Positions 14,342 to 24,056 of a stretch of DNA of 64,000 nucleotides are shown piece by piece; position 1 is the first letter of the stretch; each line of letters starts with the position of its first letter. A program made the translations under genes and the position numbers. This DNA is from Mycolicibacterium mengxianglii. Its GTDB lineage: Bacteria; Actinomycetota; Actinomycetes; Mycobacteriales; Mycobacteriaceae. Location: positions 1-64,000 of the forward strand of contig NZ_CP065373.1 of assembly GCF_015710575.1 (NCBI RefSeq), in the 5' to 3' direction. Under the pieces are notes generated by a model. That model ran no database searches and was not told the origin of the DNA. It saw nothing but the letters and a program-made list of their open reading frames with translations.

Positions 14342-15094
14342 ATGCCGCAGAACGCCACCACCGGACGCGGTGCCTGGCGCTGGGGTGTGCCGGTGGTGTG
14401 CCTGCTCGCGGGGCTGCTGCTGGCCGCCACTCACGGTGTCTCCGGCGGCGACGAAATCCGCCGCAGTGACTCGCCACGCCTGGTCGACCTGGTCCGACAG
14501 TCCCAACAGTCAGTGGACCGGCTCAGCGCACAACGGGACGCCCTCGCCGAACAGGTCGACACCACCCACGGCGGGTCTTCGGACCGGGCCCTGTCGGCGA
14601 TGCAGGCCAGGGCGGCGGAGTTGGCCGGCGAGGCGGGTGTCGACCCCGTACACGGCCCGGGTCTGATCGTCACCCTGACCGATGCCCAGCGTGACGCGAA
14701 CGGCCGGTTCCCCCGCGATGCCTCCCCCGATGACCTGGTCGTCCATCAGCAGGACATCCAGGCCGTCCTCAATGCCCTCTGGACCGCAGGCGCCGAAGCC
14801 ATCCAGATGCAGGATCAGCGCATCATCGGCACCTCGGCGCCGCGCTGTGTCGGCAACACCCTGCTTCTCAATGGCCGCACGTACAGCCCGCCGTACACGG
14901 TCATGGCCATCGGCGACGTGGCCGCCATGCAGGCCGCGCTGGCCGACGCGCCTCTGGTGACCCTCTACAAGCAGTACGTCGTGCGGTTCGGACTCGGCTA
15001 TACCGAGCAGACGCGCGACGACCTGGAGATCGTCGGCCACACCGAGCCGCTGCGGATGCGGTACGCCCAGCCCGCGGGCCCGATCAGTTACTGA
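14342..15094 (+). CDS. DUF881 membrane protein (Rv0012-type)
   Basis: 250 residues: one N-terminal membrane anchor (about 15–33), a short coiled coil (about 45–80), then the extracytoplasmic DUF881 domain with GPGLIVTLTDA, HQQDIQAVLNALW, GAEAIQMQDQRI and the C-terminal YAQPAGPISY. The family resembles the FtsQ/DivIB neighbourhood in other actinobacteria, but its role is not established. The ATG at 14342 comes after a 135-bp gap divergent from crgA. Confidence 0.88.
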   Translation: MPQNATTGRGAWRWGVPVVCLLAGLLLAATHGVSGGDEIRRSDSPRLVDLVRQSQQSVDRLSAQRDALAEQVDTTHGGSSDRALSAMQARAAELAGEAGVDPVHGPGLIVTLTDAQRDANGRFPRDASPDDLVVHQQDIQAVLNALWTAGAEAIQMQDQRIIGTSAPRCVGNTLLLNGRTYSPPYTVMAIGDVAAMQAALADAPLVTLYKQYVVRFGLGYTEQTRDDLEIVGHTEPLRMRYAQPAGPISY

Positions 15095-15131
15095 CGCGAT
15101 CCGCCGCCAGAACGGCGAGTAGCCTGGCACG

Positions 15132-15806
15132 ATGCGGGTCCTCGTCGTCGACAATTACGACAGCTTCGTCTTCAACCTCGTTCAGTACCTCGGTCAGCTG
15201 GGTGTCGCGGCCGAGGTCTGGCGCAACGACGACGACCGACTGAGCTCCGATCAGCTGATCGAGGAGGCCGCTGCCGACTTCGACGGCGTATTGCTCAGCC
15301 CCGGTCCGGGCACCCCCGAGCGTGCCGGCGCGTCGATTCCGCTGGTGCGCGCCTGCGCTGACGCCCAGACACCGCTGCTGGGCGTCTGCCTGGGGCACCA
15401 GGCGATCGGGGTGGCCTTCGGCGGCACGGTCGACCGGGCACCGGAGCTGCTCCACGGCAAGACGAGCACGGTGTTCCACACCAATGTCGGGGTGTTCCAG
15501 GGGCTGCCCGACCCCTTCACCGCCACCCGGTATCACTCGCTGACGATCCTGCCCGAAACCATCCCCGCTGAGCTGGAGGTCACCGCGCAGACCCGCGGCG
15601 GCGTGGTGATGGGGGTGCGGCACACGGCGCTGCCCATCCACGGGGTGCAGTTCCACCCGGAGTCGATTCTCACCGAGGGCGGACACCGCATGCTGGCCAA
15701 CTGGCTCTCCGCGTGCGGGCAAGCGCCCGAAGAGACCCTGGTGCGCCGGCTCGAGACCGAGGTGTCCGACGCGGTGGCCGCGGCTACTGCGCGAAGCTCA
15801 GCGTGA
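15132..15806 (+). CDS. trpG: Glutamine amidotransferase of anthranilate/aminodeoxychorismate synthase
   Basis: Class I glutamine amidotransferase that supplies ammonia to chorismate for tryptophan (TrpE partner) and/or folate (PabB partner). The 224 residues show the VDNYDSFVFNL start, the oxyanion SPGPGTP, the nucleophile loop GVCLGHQAIG (Cys near 83) and the catalytic His-Pro-Glu near 177. No TrpE or PabB gene is nearby, so which pathway it serves cannot be decided; M. tuberculosis calls the same gene trpG. Its last 23 bp overlap the convergent pknB gene. Confidence 0.92.
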   Translation: MRVLVVDNYDSFVFNLVQYLGQLGVAAEVWRNDDDRLSSDQLIEEAAADFDGVLLSPGPGTPERAGASIPLVRACADAQTPLLGVCLGHQAIGVAFGGTVDRAPELLHGKTSTVFHTNVGVFQGLPDPFTATRYHSLTILPETIPAELEVTAQTRGGVVMGVRHTALPIHGVQFHPESILTEGGHRMLANWLSACGQAPEETLVRRLETEVSDAVAAATARSSA

Positions 15807-17667
15807 CCGGCGATCCGAAGGTGACCGCCTCACCCGGCGACGGGCTCTGAGACACCACCCCATTGCTGGGCACCCCACTGTTCTGCGCATTGGGCAGCTT
15901 CACCAGGCCGCCGGTCCAACCGAGCGCCCGCAGTAGCGGTTCGGCGTCGGTCCAGAACTGGCCGCGCAGGTTCGGCATCACGAACTGGTTGCCGCGCGAC
16001 ACCTGAACCTGGACCACGTCGGTGACGGGGACGTTCTGCCCGGCCACCGGGTTGGTGCCGATCACCTCTCCGGCAGTGCGGGTGCTGTCGACGTCCACCT
16101 GCAAGGTGTTGGTGAAACCCGATTGCGTCAGCAGTGCCCGGCAGTCGTCGGCGGTCAGACCCGCGCAGTCCGGAACCGGTTTACTGCCCGGCCCGGTGCC
16201 GACGACGATCGTGATCTGGTTGGTGATCCCGGCCGTCTGGTTCGCCGGCGGGATGGTCTGGACCACCTTGTCCTTGAGATCGGGCTCGGACACCGAGGGG
16301 CTACGCATGAACCGCTCGAACCCGGCTTCGCGCATCAACCCCACGCAATCGTCATAGCTACGCCGCGCACAGTCCGGGACCGATTTCTGCTCGGGTCCGT
16401 AGGAGACCCGGATGGTGATTTCTTCGCCGGCGTCCACGGACGTGGTGGCCGCCGGGTCGGTGCCGATGACGTGGTCGACGGGCACCACGGAGTCCGCGTC
16501 CTTCTGCGTGCGCGTCCGGAACCCCGCGTTCTGCAGGGTGACGATCGCATCGTCCACCGCCTGCCCCGTGACGTCGGGCACCTGAACCTGGCGGGTGTCG
16601 CCACCCCAGAAGTTGATGGCCAACGTGACCAGGACGGTCAGTACGGCCAGCACAGCCACGGCCACCACCCAGCGGGTCACCGAGGCACCGGAGCGCTCCT
16701 CGGGTGGCTCCACGCGGTGATTCTGATTACGCGGGATCTGCTCGGTCCGTTCGCGTTCACGCGGGGCCGGCGCTGCGGCCAGGAACGACGTGCGTTCGGC
16801 ATCGGTGAGCACCCGAGGCGCCTCCGGCCGTTCGCCGGAGTGCACGCGGACCAGGTCGGCGCGCATCTCCGCCGTGGACTGATACCGGTTGTCGGGGTTC
16901 TTCGCCAGCGCTTTGAGCACCACCGCGTCGAGCTCCGGGGAGATGTCCGGATTGCGGACCGACGGGGGCACCGGGTCTTCACGGACGTGTTGGTAGGCCA
17001 CCGCCACCGGGGAATCACCGACGAAGGGCGGCTCCCCCGTCAGGATTTCGTACAGCACACAGCCCAGGGCATACACGTCCGAGCGGGCATCCACCGAATC
17101 GCCCTTCGCCTGCTCCGGCGACAGGTACTGGGCGGTGCCGATCACCGCAGCGGTCTGCGTCACGCTGTGGGAGTCGGCCAGAGCACGGGCGATCCCGAAA
17201 TCCATCACCTTCACCGCGCCGGTCTTGCTGATCATGATGTTGGCGGGCTTGACGTCGCGATGGATGATGCCGTGCTGGTGGCTGAAGTGCAGTGCCTGAC
17301 AGGCGTCGGCGATCACTTCGATCGCGCGTTTGGGGGGCATCGGGCCGTCGGTGTGCACGATGTCGCGCAGGGTCACCCCGTCGACGTACTCCATGACGAT
17401 GTAGGGCAGCGGGCCCGCCGGGGTCTCGGCCTCACCGGTGTCGTACACCGCCACGATCGCCGGGTGGTTCAGCGCCGCGGCGTTCTGCGCCTCCCGTCGG
17501 AAGCGCAGGTAGAAGCTCGGATCGCGGGCCAGGTCAGCGCGCAGCACCTTCACCGCGACATCGCGGTGCAGGCGGGTGTCACGCGCCAGATGGACCTCGG
17601 ACATCCCGCCGAAACCAAGGATCTCGCCGAGCTCATAACGGCCGGACAACAGCTCAGGGGTGGTCAT
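15784..17667 (-). CDS. pknB: Ser/Thr protein kinase PknB with PASTA repeats
   Basis: Essential membrane kinase linking cell-wall signals to growth and division. The 627 residues hold a Hanks kinase domain (about 11–275) with GFGGMSEV glycine loop, VAVKVL lysine near 40, HRDVKPAN catalytic loop near 136 and DFG, and an activation loop with the TQTAAVIGT threonines. A juxtamembrane linker, one membrane helix (about 332–353) and four extracellular PASTA repeats follow. The start overlaps the pknA stop as ATGA. It is the last gene of the fhaB–pknB chain. Confidence 0.98.
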   Translation of the reverse strand: MTTPELLSGRYELGEILGFGGMSEVHLARDTRLHRDVAVKVLRADLARDPSFYLRFRREAQNAAALNHPAIVAVYDTGEAETPAGPLPYIVMEYVDGVTLRDIVHTDGPMPPKRAIEVIADACQALHFSHQHGIIHRDVKPANIMISKTGAVKVMDFGIARALADSHSVTQTAAVIGTAQYLSPEQAKGDSVDARSDVYALGCVLYEILTGEPPFVGDSPVAVAYQHVREDPVPPSVRNPDISPELDAVVLKALAKNPDNRYQSTAEMRADLVRVHSGERPEAPRVLTDAERTSFLAAAPAPRERERTEQIPRNQNHRVEPPEERSGASVTRWVVAVAVLAVLTVLVTLAINFWGGDTRQVQVPDVTGQAVDDAIVTLQNAGFRTRTQKDADSVVPVDHVIGTDPAATTSVDAGEEITIRVSYGPEQKSVPDCARRSYDDCVGLMREAGFERFMRSPSVSEPDLKDKVVQTIPPANQTAGITNQITIVVGTGPGSKPVPDCAGLTADDCRALLTQSGFTNTLQVDVDSTRTAGEVIGTNPVAGQNVPVTDVVQVQVSRGNQFVMPNLRGQFWTDAEPLLRALGWTGGLVKLPNAQNSGVPSNGVVSQSPSPGEAVTFGSPVTLSFAQ

Positions 17668-18980
17668 TGCACTATCTCGTCAGGGGGCTCACCATGGGCC
17701 GTCCGCCCACGCTCGGGCCAGGTTGTCACCAGCAGGCGGGATTGCCCGAGCTTTACTCCAGGATTACCGGTCACCACGTCCTGAGTCCAATTCGACGGCG
17801 CGGCGGGCGCCGGTTCGGTGCCCGAGCCTGCCGTCGGTGGGGTCTGGGTCTCGGTGACCGTCGGCGTGGTCGTGCCCCCCGGGTCGGCCTCGTCGTTGCG
17901 GGCATTGACCACGATCAGGACCGCGATCACGATCGCCAGCGCGCCGAGCACGCCGGCGGCCCACAACAGCGCCCGCTGACCCGACGAGAAGGTGCGCCGC
18001 GGGGGCGGCGGCCGGTGACTGCCGGTGGCCGGACGCGGCCGCATCCCGGTCGGCGGCGCGACGGCTGCCCGCGCCTGGGCTCCCGAAGGAATGGCCGCCG
18101 GGGCGGCCCGCCCGATCGTCGGTGCCTGATTCGGCCGCGGGGGCCGTCGGCCCGCCCGCACCGCGGCGACCGCGTCGGCGAAGGGGCCGCCGCTGCGGTA
18201 CCGCATGCCCGGGTTCTTCACCAGGGTGATCTCGATGAGCTCGCGGACATTCGGTGGCAGGTCGGCGGGCAGTGGTGCCGGCGTCTCCTTGATGTGCTTC
18301 ATCGCCACCGTCAGGGCGCCCTCACCGGTGAACGGCCGCTTGCCCGAAACCGCTTCGTAGCCAACAACTCCCAGCGAGTAGACGTCGCTGGCCGCGGTGG
18401 CGTCATGGCCGAGGGCCTGCTCGGGCGCAATGTACTGCGCGGTGCCCATCACCATGCCGGTCTGGGTGACCGGAGCGGCGTCGACGGCCTTTGCGATACC
18501 GAAGTCGGTCAGCTTCACCTGCCCGGTCGGGGTGATGAGGATGTTGCCGGGCTTGACGTCGCGGTGCACCAGCCCCGCGGTATGGGCGACCTGCAATGCG
18601 CGGCCGGTCTGCTCCAGCATGTCCAGCGCGTGCCGCAGTGACAGCCGCCCGGTGCGCTTGATCACCGAGTTCAGCGGCTCGCCGTTGACCAGCTCCATCA
18701 CCAGGTATGCGGTGCGGCCTTCGCCGTCCATCTCGGTCTCGCCGTAATCGTGGACGCTGGCGATGCCGGGGTGGTTGAGCATGGCAACCGTGCGGGCTTC
18801 GGCGCGGAACCGCTCGACGAACTCGGGGTCAGACGAGTACTCGGCCTTGAGGACCTTGACTGCGACGCGGCGACCGAGCCTGCTGTCGACGGCCTCCCAG
18901 ACCTGGCCCATGCCGCCGGTGGCGATGAGGCGCTGCAGGCGGTACCGGCCGGAGAGCGTGACACCTACGCGGGGGCTCAT
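17664..18980 (-). CDS. pknA: Ser/Thr protein kinase PknA
   Basis: Partner of PknB; the M. tuberculosis enzyme phosphorylates division proteins such as FtsZ and Wag31. The 438 residues have a kinase domain (about 13–275; [38 protein letters not shown]), a Pro/Arg-rich linker, one membrane helix (about 342–363) and a short extracellular tail without PASTA repeats. The ATG at 18980 is chosen because it gives [15 protein letters not shown] and an ATGA overlap with pbpA; a longer upstream frame is Arg-rich antisense. Confidence 0.97.
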   Translation of the reverse strand: MSPRVGVTLSGRYRLQRLIATGGMGQVWEAVDSRLGRRVAVKVLKAEYSSDPEFVERFRAEARTVAMLNHPGIASVHDYGETEMDGEGRTAYLVMELVNGEPLNSVIKRTGRLSLRHALDMLEQTGRALQVAHTAGLVHRDVKPGNILITPTGQVKLTDFGIAKAVDAAPVTQTGMVMGTAQYIAPEQALGHDATAASDVYSLGVVGYEAVSGKRPFTGEGALTVAMKHIKETPAPLPADLPPNVRELIEITLVKNPGMRYRSGGPFADAVAAVRAGRRPPRPNQAPTIGRAAPAAIPSGAQARAAVAPPTGMRPRPATGSHRPPPPRRTFSSGQRALLWAAGVLGALAIVIAVLIVVNARNDEADPGGTTTPTVTETQTPPTAGSGTEPAPAAPSNWTQDVVTGNPGVKLGQSRLLVTTWPERGRTAHGEPPDEIVQ

Positions 18981-20455
18981 GATGCCCCCTGCAGTGCCGC
19001 TGCGATCACTGCGCGACCGATGGGGGCCGCGACTGCACCGCCCGTCGCGTCGAGCCGGTCGCCGCCGTTCTCCACCATCACCGCGACGGCGACTTTGGGG
19101 TCTTGTGCGGGTGCGAACGCGATGTACCACGCGTGCGGCGGAGTGTTGCGCGGGTCGGTGCCGTGCTCGGCGGTACCCGTCTTGGATGCGATCTGCACGC
19201 CGGAAATCGCCCCTTTCTGCTGTGTGTTCTGCTCGGCGGCGACCATCAAATCTGTCAGCTTAGCTGCGACCTGCGGTGCGACCGCACGCCGCTGCTGTGT
19301 CGGCGCGGTCGTGCTGATGTTGGACAGGTCGGGGCCCTTGAGGCTGTTCACCAGATAGGGCTGCATGGTCACGCCGTCGTTGGCGATGGTGGCGGCGATG
19401 GCGGCGTTCTGCAGCGGGGTCATCGCGACGTCTTTCTGTCCGATGCTGGACATGCCGAGGGCGGCACGGTCCGAGATGGGCCCGAGTGTCGACTCGGCCA
19501 CCTGCAACGGGATCGGTGGTGGGGGATCGTCGAGCCCGAAGGACTGCGCGGCGTTCCGCAGGGATTCAGACCCCAGGCGCAGCCCGAGCTGGACGAAGGC
19601 GGTGTTGCACGAGCGGGCGAACGCCTCCTTCAAGGAGGCGGTCTCGCCGGGACCGCACGGCTTGCCGCCGTAATTCTCCAGGGTGGCCGTGCTGTCCGGC
19701 AGCGGGATGGCCGGCGCCGCGGTGAGCTGCTCGTCGACGGTCATACCGGACTGCAGGGCAGCGGCCGTGGTGATCACCTTGAATGTCGATCCCGGTGGGT
19801 AGCGCTCGGAGATGGCGCGGTTGGTCAGCGGCGAGCTCTGGTCGTCGCGCAACTTCTCCCAGGCCCGGGACTGTTCGGCCAGGTCGTGGGAGGCCAACAG
19901 ATTCGGATCGAAGGACGGCGACGACACCAGCGCCAGGATCTTGCCGGTGGAGGGCTCGATCGCCGCCACCGCACCCTGGCAGGGACCACCGTTGCAGCCC
20001 TGCTGCATGGCATCCCAGCCGGCCTGCTGAACCCGGGGCACGATCGTGGTGTCGACGTTGCCACCACGGGGGTCGCGACCGGTGAAGAAGTCAGCGAGGC
20101 GGCGGCCGAAGAGGCGTTGATCCGAGCCGTTGAGTACGGTGTCCTCGGCGCGCTCCAGTCCGGTGCTCGAGTAGCTCAGCGAGTAGAAACCGGTGATCGG
20201 CGCGTAGACAAAGGGATTCGGATACACCCGGAGGAAGCGGAAGCGGCCGTCGGTGGACACCGAATACGCCATCAACTGGCCGCCGGCCGAGATCTGGCCG
20301 CGCTGACGGGAGTACTCGTCGAGCAGCACCCGCTGATTGCGGGGGTCGGCCCGTAGCCCGTCGGCGGTGAAGACCTGGGTCAGCGTGGCATTGGCCAACA
20401 GCAGGACTATCAGCGCCATGAGCGTCACCGAGATGCGTCGCAGTGAGGTGTTCAT
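18977..20455 (-). CDS. pbpA: Class B penicillin-binding protein PbpA
   Basis: Peptidoglycan transpeptidase that works with the RodA/SEDS glycosyltransferase encoded next to it. The 492 residues have an N-terminal membrane anchor (about 9–28), a dimerisation region, and a transpeptidase domain with STFK (active Ser near 222), SCN near 280 and KTGTAEHG near 420. A substrate of the kinase/phosphatase system in M. tuberculosis. The start at 20455 gives [15 protein letters not shown] and an ATGA overlap with rodA. Confidence 0.97.
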   Translation of the reverse strand: MNTSLRRISVTLMALIVLLLANATLTQVFTADGLRADPRNQRVLLDEYSRQRGQISAGGQLMAYSVSTDGRFRFLRVYPNPFVYAPITGFYSLSYSSTGLERAEDTVLNGSDQRLFGRRLADFFTGRDPRGGNVDTTIVPRVQQAGWDAMQQGCNGGPCQGAVAAIEPSTGKILALVSSPSFDPNLLASHDLAEQSRAWEKLRDDQSSPLTNRAISERYPPGSTFKVITTAAALQSGMTVDEQLTAAPAIPLPDSTATLENYGGKPCGPGETASLKEAFARSCNTAFVQLGLRLGSESLRNAAQSFGLDDPPPPIPLQVAESTLGPISDRAALGMSSIGQKDVAMTPLQNAAIAATIANDGVTMQPYLVNSLKGPDLSNISTTAPTQQRRAVAPQVAAKLTDLMVAAEQNTQQKGAISGVQIASKTGTAEHGTDPRNTPPHAWYIAFAPAQDPKVAVAVMVENGGDRLDATGGAVAAPIGRAVIAAALQGAS

Positions 20456-21861
20456 ACCTTCTGGATCACCTCGGTGCTGGCCGCGGCGATCGGCGGCGGC
20501 GGGGTCGCGGGCGTCATGATCGGCCTGCGCGCTGCGTGGGAGATCCGCACCAGGATGCCAAGCAACAGGTAGTTGGCCACCAAAGACGATCCGCCGTAAG
20601 ACATCCACGGTGTGGTGAGGCCGGTCAGCGGGATCAGTTTGGTGACGCCGCCGACGACGATGAACAGCTGGATCCCCAGCGTCGAGGCCAGGCCCGCGGC
20701 CAGCAGTTTTCCGAAGCTGTCGCGGACGGCGATGGCTGTGCGCAGCCCGCGCACGATCACGATGGTGTAGAGCATCAGTACCCCGGCCAGCCCGACCAGG
20801 CCGAGTTCCTCACCGACGGCAGCAATGATGAAGTCGGTGGAGGCGGCCGGCACGGTGCCCGGCTGCCCGTTGCCCAGGCCGGTGCCGAAGATGCCGCCGG
20901 TGGCGAAACTGAACAGCGACTGCACCATCTGATAGCCGGCGCCCTCAGGGTCGGCGAACGGATCCAGCCAGTTCTGCACGCGGGTGCGGACGTGGCCGAA
21001 AAGGTGATACGCCGCAACGCTTCCCGCGGCGAACAGGGTGAGGCCGATGATCACCCAGCTGAGCCGGTCGGTGGCGATGTAGACCATCACCAGGAATGAG
21101 GCGTAGAGCAGCAGCGAGGTGCCGAGGTCCTTCTCGAAGATCATGACGCCGATCGAGAGCACCCACGCGGCCAGCAGCGGGGCCAGGTCGCGCGGCCGCG
21201 GCAGATCCATGCCCAGGAAGTGTTTTCCCACGCTGGTGAACAGGTCGCGCTTGGCCACCAGCACCGCGGCGAAGAAGATCAGCAGCAGGATCTTGGAGAA
21301 CTCGGCCGGCTGAATCGAGAAGCCCGGGAAGCGAATCCAGATCTTGGCGCCGTTCTGTTCGGAATACGCCGAGGGCAGCACAGCCGGGATGACCAGCAGG
21401 ACCAGACCGATGAGACCGCAGACGTAGCCGTAGCGGGACAGCTGCCGGTGATCCTTGAGGAACACCACCACCAGGGAGAAACCGATGACGCCGACGAGGG
21501 TCCACAGCATCTGCTGGTTGGCGCTGGGTCCCTGGCTGACCTCGTCTGCCCCGACGGCCAGGTCGAGACGGTGAATCATCACCAGACCCAGACCGTTGAG
21601 CAACGCCACCACCGGCAGCAGCAGGGGGTCGGCATAGGGGGCGAAGCGCCGGATCGCCAGGTGCGCCCCTCCGAAGAGTGCGAGGTAGGCCACGGTGTAG
21701 CTGATCAGGTCCAGCGTGAGGCCCTGTTCCTGGTTGGCCTCCACGATCAGCAGCGCCACCGCGGTGATCACGGTGGCGAAGCCCAGCAACAGCAGTTCCA
21801 CGTTTCGCCGGTGCGGCAGCGCGGGAGTGACCGCTACCGGCGACTGGGGTGCGGTGGTCAC
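20452..21861 (-). CDS. rodA: SEDS peptidoglycan glycosyltransferase RodA
   Basis: Polytopic SEDS-family protein that polymerises lipid II. The 469 residues span about 10–12 hydrophobic helices and include the conserved TLVGVIGFSLVV region, an FSIQPAEFSKI segment, the IGDxxxS-like FEKDLGTSLLLYASF motif carrying the catalytic Asp, and GLTTPWMSYGGSSLVANY near the C-terminus. Same length as M. tuberculosis RodA. Overlaps pstP and pbpA by ATGA. Confidence 0.97.
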   Translation of the reverse strand: MTTAPQSPVAVTPALPHRRNVELLLLGFATVITAVALLIVEANQEQGLTLDLISYTVAYLALFGGAHLAIRRFAPYADPLLLPVVALLNGLGLVMIHRLDLAVGADEVSQGPSANQQMLWTLVGVIGFSLVVVFLKDHRQLSRYGYVCGLIGLVLLVIPAVLPSAYSEQNGAKIWIRFPGFSIQPAEFSKILLLIFFAAVLVAKRDLFTSVGKHFLGMDLPRPRDLAPLLAAWVLSIGVMIFEKDLGTSLLLYASFLVMVYIATDRLSWVIIGLTLFAAGSVAAYHLFGHVRTRVQNWLDPFADPEGAGYQMVQSLFSFATGGIFGTGLGNGQPGTVPAASTDFIIAAVGEELGLVGLAGVLMLYTIVIVRGLRTAIAVRDSFGKLLAAGLASTLGIQLFIVVGGVTKLIPLTGLTTPWMSYGGSSLVANYLLLGILVRISHAARRPIMTPATPPPPIAAASTEVIQKV

Positions 21862-23429
21862 GTCGCCGCCCGGCAGTCGGTACCCGGCTTACCGGGCGCG
21901 GCGGGCAGCTGGGTGGCGGTCGGAGTCGGAGCCGGAGGTGCCGCGGCGGCGGGGGGAGCCGGGGTATCGCCGGCCCCTGGGGCGTCGGGCGAGGCCGGTG
22001 CAGTGGACGTCGGGGACGGGCGGGGAGTGGCCGACGGGCTCGGTGCCGGGCGGCTGGCGCTGGTCAGCGGGCCAGGTACCGGACCGGGCGGCGGGCCGCG
22101 GGTCGGCGAGGGTGCAGGGGAGGCGGGTGCGGGGGTGACCGGTGCCGGGGTGGATTTGGGCACCACACACGGCGGGAGCAGTGAGGTGCGGGCGAGTTCG
22201 CGCAGCTGTTCGATGGCCTCGTCCAGTGAGCCGCCGGGGAGTCCGGCGGCGACCTGGGTGCGCTCGGAGGGCCGCAGGTCCTGCAGCTGCATCGGCCGGC
22301 AGTTCAGGTTGTCGGTGGGCTGGCCATAGCTGATCTGGGACAGGTCGTTTCGGTCGTTCAAGCAGCCCAGCAGGAGGGGTTCCTGCAGCGGGATGCCCAG
22401 AAACGAACTCTGGATCCCGCGCATGATCGAGACCGTGCCGTCGTGCTCGGTGACGTAGTAGTTGCTGCGGATGATCTGGCGGGTGACTGCCAGGCCGGCC
22501 AGCACCAGGAGTGCGATCACGGCGATGGCGAGGAACATCCGCCTACGCGATTTTGGGCGCTTCACCGGCGGTTCTGGTTGCGGGACAACCCGTTTGGCGG
22601 CGGTGCGCTTCGGGTTGAACGCTGACGCGCGCCCGGCCGCGGTGTTCGGAGGTGCGGTGTCGTCGTCCTGACCGGATACCGCGCCGGCCAGGATCGGTTG
22701 GGTCTGGCCGTAGTCGTAGTCGACGACGTCGGCGACCACCACGGTCACGTTGTCGGGCCCGCCGCCGCGAAGGGCCAGCTCGATCAGGCGGTCCGCGCTG
22801 TCGGTGACGTCCTCGATCTGCAGGGCCTCGAGGATGGTGTCGTGACTGACGGGATCGGACAGGCCGTCGGAGCACAGCAGGTAACGGTCGCCGGCGCGGG
22901 CTTCGCGCATGATCAGCGTGGGCTCGACCTCATGGCCGGTCAGGGCGCGCATGATCAGTGAGCGCTGCGGGTGGCTGTGCGCCTCTTCGGCGGTGATCCG
23001 GCCTTCGTCGACGAGTGTCTGGACGAAGGTGTCGTCTTTGGTGATCTGGGTGAGTTCGCCGTCGCGCAGCAGGTAACCACGCGAGTCGCCGATGTGGACG
23101 AGGCCAAGCCTGTTGCCCGCGAACAGGATTGCGGTGAGCGTGGTGCCCATGCCTTCCAGTTCGGGTTCCATCTCGACGTGGGCGGCAATGGCGGCGTTGC
23201 CGTCGTGCACCGCGGAGTCGAGTTTGCTCAGCAGATCGCCGCCGGGCTCGTCGTCGTCGAGGTGTGCCAGTGCGGCGATCACCAGCTGGGAGGCCACCTC
23301 GCCGGCGGCGTGCCCACCCATGCCGTCTGCCAGTGCCAGCAGGCGGGCCCCGGCGTAGACCGAGTCCTCGTTGTTGGCGCGGACCAGGCCGCGGTCACTG
23401 CGAGCGGCGTAACGCAGAACCAACGTCAC
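21858..23429 (-). CDS. pstP: PP2C-type Ser/Thr phosphatase PstP
   Basis: Counterpart of PknA and PknB: dephosphorylates the kinases and their substrates. The 523 residues begin with a PP2C catalytic domain (about 1–240) with metal-binding motifs RSDRGLVRANNEDS, ADGMGGHAAGE, SDGLSDPV and GPDNVTVVVADV. One membrane helix (about 302–322) is followed by an extracellular domain and a Pro/Ala/Thr-rich tail of roughly 100 residues. Overlaps both neighbours by 4 bp. Confidence 0.97.
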   Translation of the reverse strand: MTLVLRYAARSDRGLVRANNEDSVYAGARLLALADGMGGHAAGEVASQLVIAALAHLDDDEPGGDLLSKLDSAVHDGNAAIAAHVEMEPELEGMGTTLTAILFAGNRLGLVHIGDSRGYLLRDGELTQITKDDTFVQTLVDEGRITAEEAHSHPQRSLIMRALTGHEVEPTLIMREARAGDRYLLCSDGLSDPVSHDTILEALQIEDVTDSADRLIELALRGGGPDNVTVVVADVVDYDYGQTQPILAGAVSGQDDDTAPPNTAAGRASAFNPKRTAAKRVVPQPEPPVKRPKSRRRMFLAIAVIALLVLAGLAVTRQIIRSNYYVTEHDGTVSIMRGIQSSFLGIPLQEPLLLGCLNDRNDLSQISYGQPTDNLNCRPMQLQDLRPSERTQVAAGLPGGSLDEAIEQLRELARTSLLPPCVVPKSTPAPVTPAPASPAPSPTRGPPPGPVPGPLTSASRPAPSPSATPRPSPTSTAPASPDAPGAGDTPAPPAAAAPPAPTPTATQLPAAPGKPGTDCRAAT

Positions 23430-23893
23430 GGGCGCAACTCGATCGCTGTCTTGCCGATTCGCACCGGCGTTCCAATCGGAACTCGTACCGCCGTCGTCAC
23501 CTTCGCCCTGTCAAGGTATGTACCGTTGGTCGATCCTAGGTCTTCGACGTACCACTCGGTGCCGCGCTGCGAAAGTCGCGCGTGGCGCGTCGACGCATAA
23601 TCATCGGTCAGCACCAGAGTGGAGTCGTCGGCCCGCCCGATCAGCACCGGTTGTGTGCCCAGCGTGATCCGGGTCCCCGCCAGCGCCCCTTCCGTCACCA
23701 CCATGTGACGTGCAGTCGTGCGTCGCTGCCGTGACGGCAGCAGTGTGCCCCGGAACGCCAGCCCCCTGCGCACCATCACCGCCCCGGTAGGCGCGTAGAT
23801 GTCGTTCTTCAAAATGCGCAGGACCGACCAGATGAAAAGCCACAACAGCAGCAGGAAACCGGCGCGCGTCAGCTGCAGCACTAGTCCCTGCAT
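23426..23893 (-). CDS. fhaB: FHA-domain protein FhaB (FipA)
   Basis: 155 residues: an N-terminal membrane helix (about 7–25) and a C-terminal FHA domain (about 65–150) with the phosphothreonine-binding signature GRADDS, S/TRHARLS and DLGSTNGTYL. FHA domains read phosphothreonine made by PknA and PknB; in M. tuberculosis FhaB/FipA interacts with FtsZ and FtsQ. It is the first gene of the ATGA-coupled chain down to pknB, so the 163-bp gap before it probably holds the operon promoter. Confidence 0.95.
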   Translation of the reverse strand: MQGLVLQLTRAGFLLLLWLFIWSVLRILKNDIYAPTGAVMVRRGLAFRGTLLPSRQRRTTARHMVVTEGALAGTRITLGTQPVLIGRADDSTLVLTDDYASTRHARLSQRGTEWYVEDLGSTNGTYLDRAKVTTAVRVPIGTPVRIGKTAIELRP

Positions 23894-24056
23894 CTGGCGT
23901 CCTTCCCGTCCGCTGCGGTTCCAGGTGCCGACTGATCAACGATCAGCCTGCCCCAGCTGGCACCGTCACGATACTTGGGCACCTACCCACACGAGGGACA
24001 AGCGCACCGCTATGCCCCCGGGTGTCGGCTTCAGGGTAGTGGCGACCGCGCCCGGA

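Noticed and set aside
16123..17784. Long open frame (553 codons) on the plus strand
   Set aside because: Antisense of pknB, rich in His, Arg and Gly as expected for a shadow frame.
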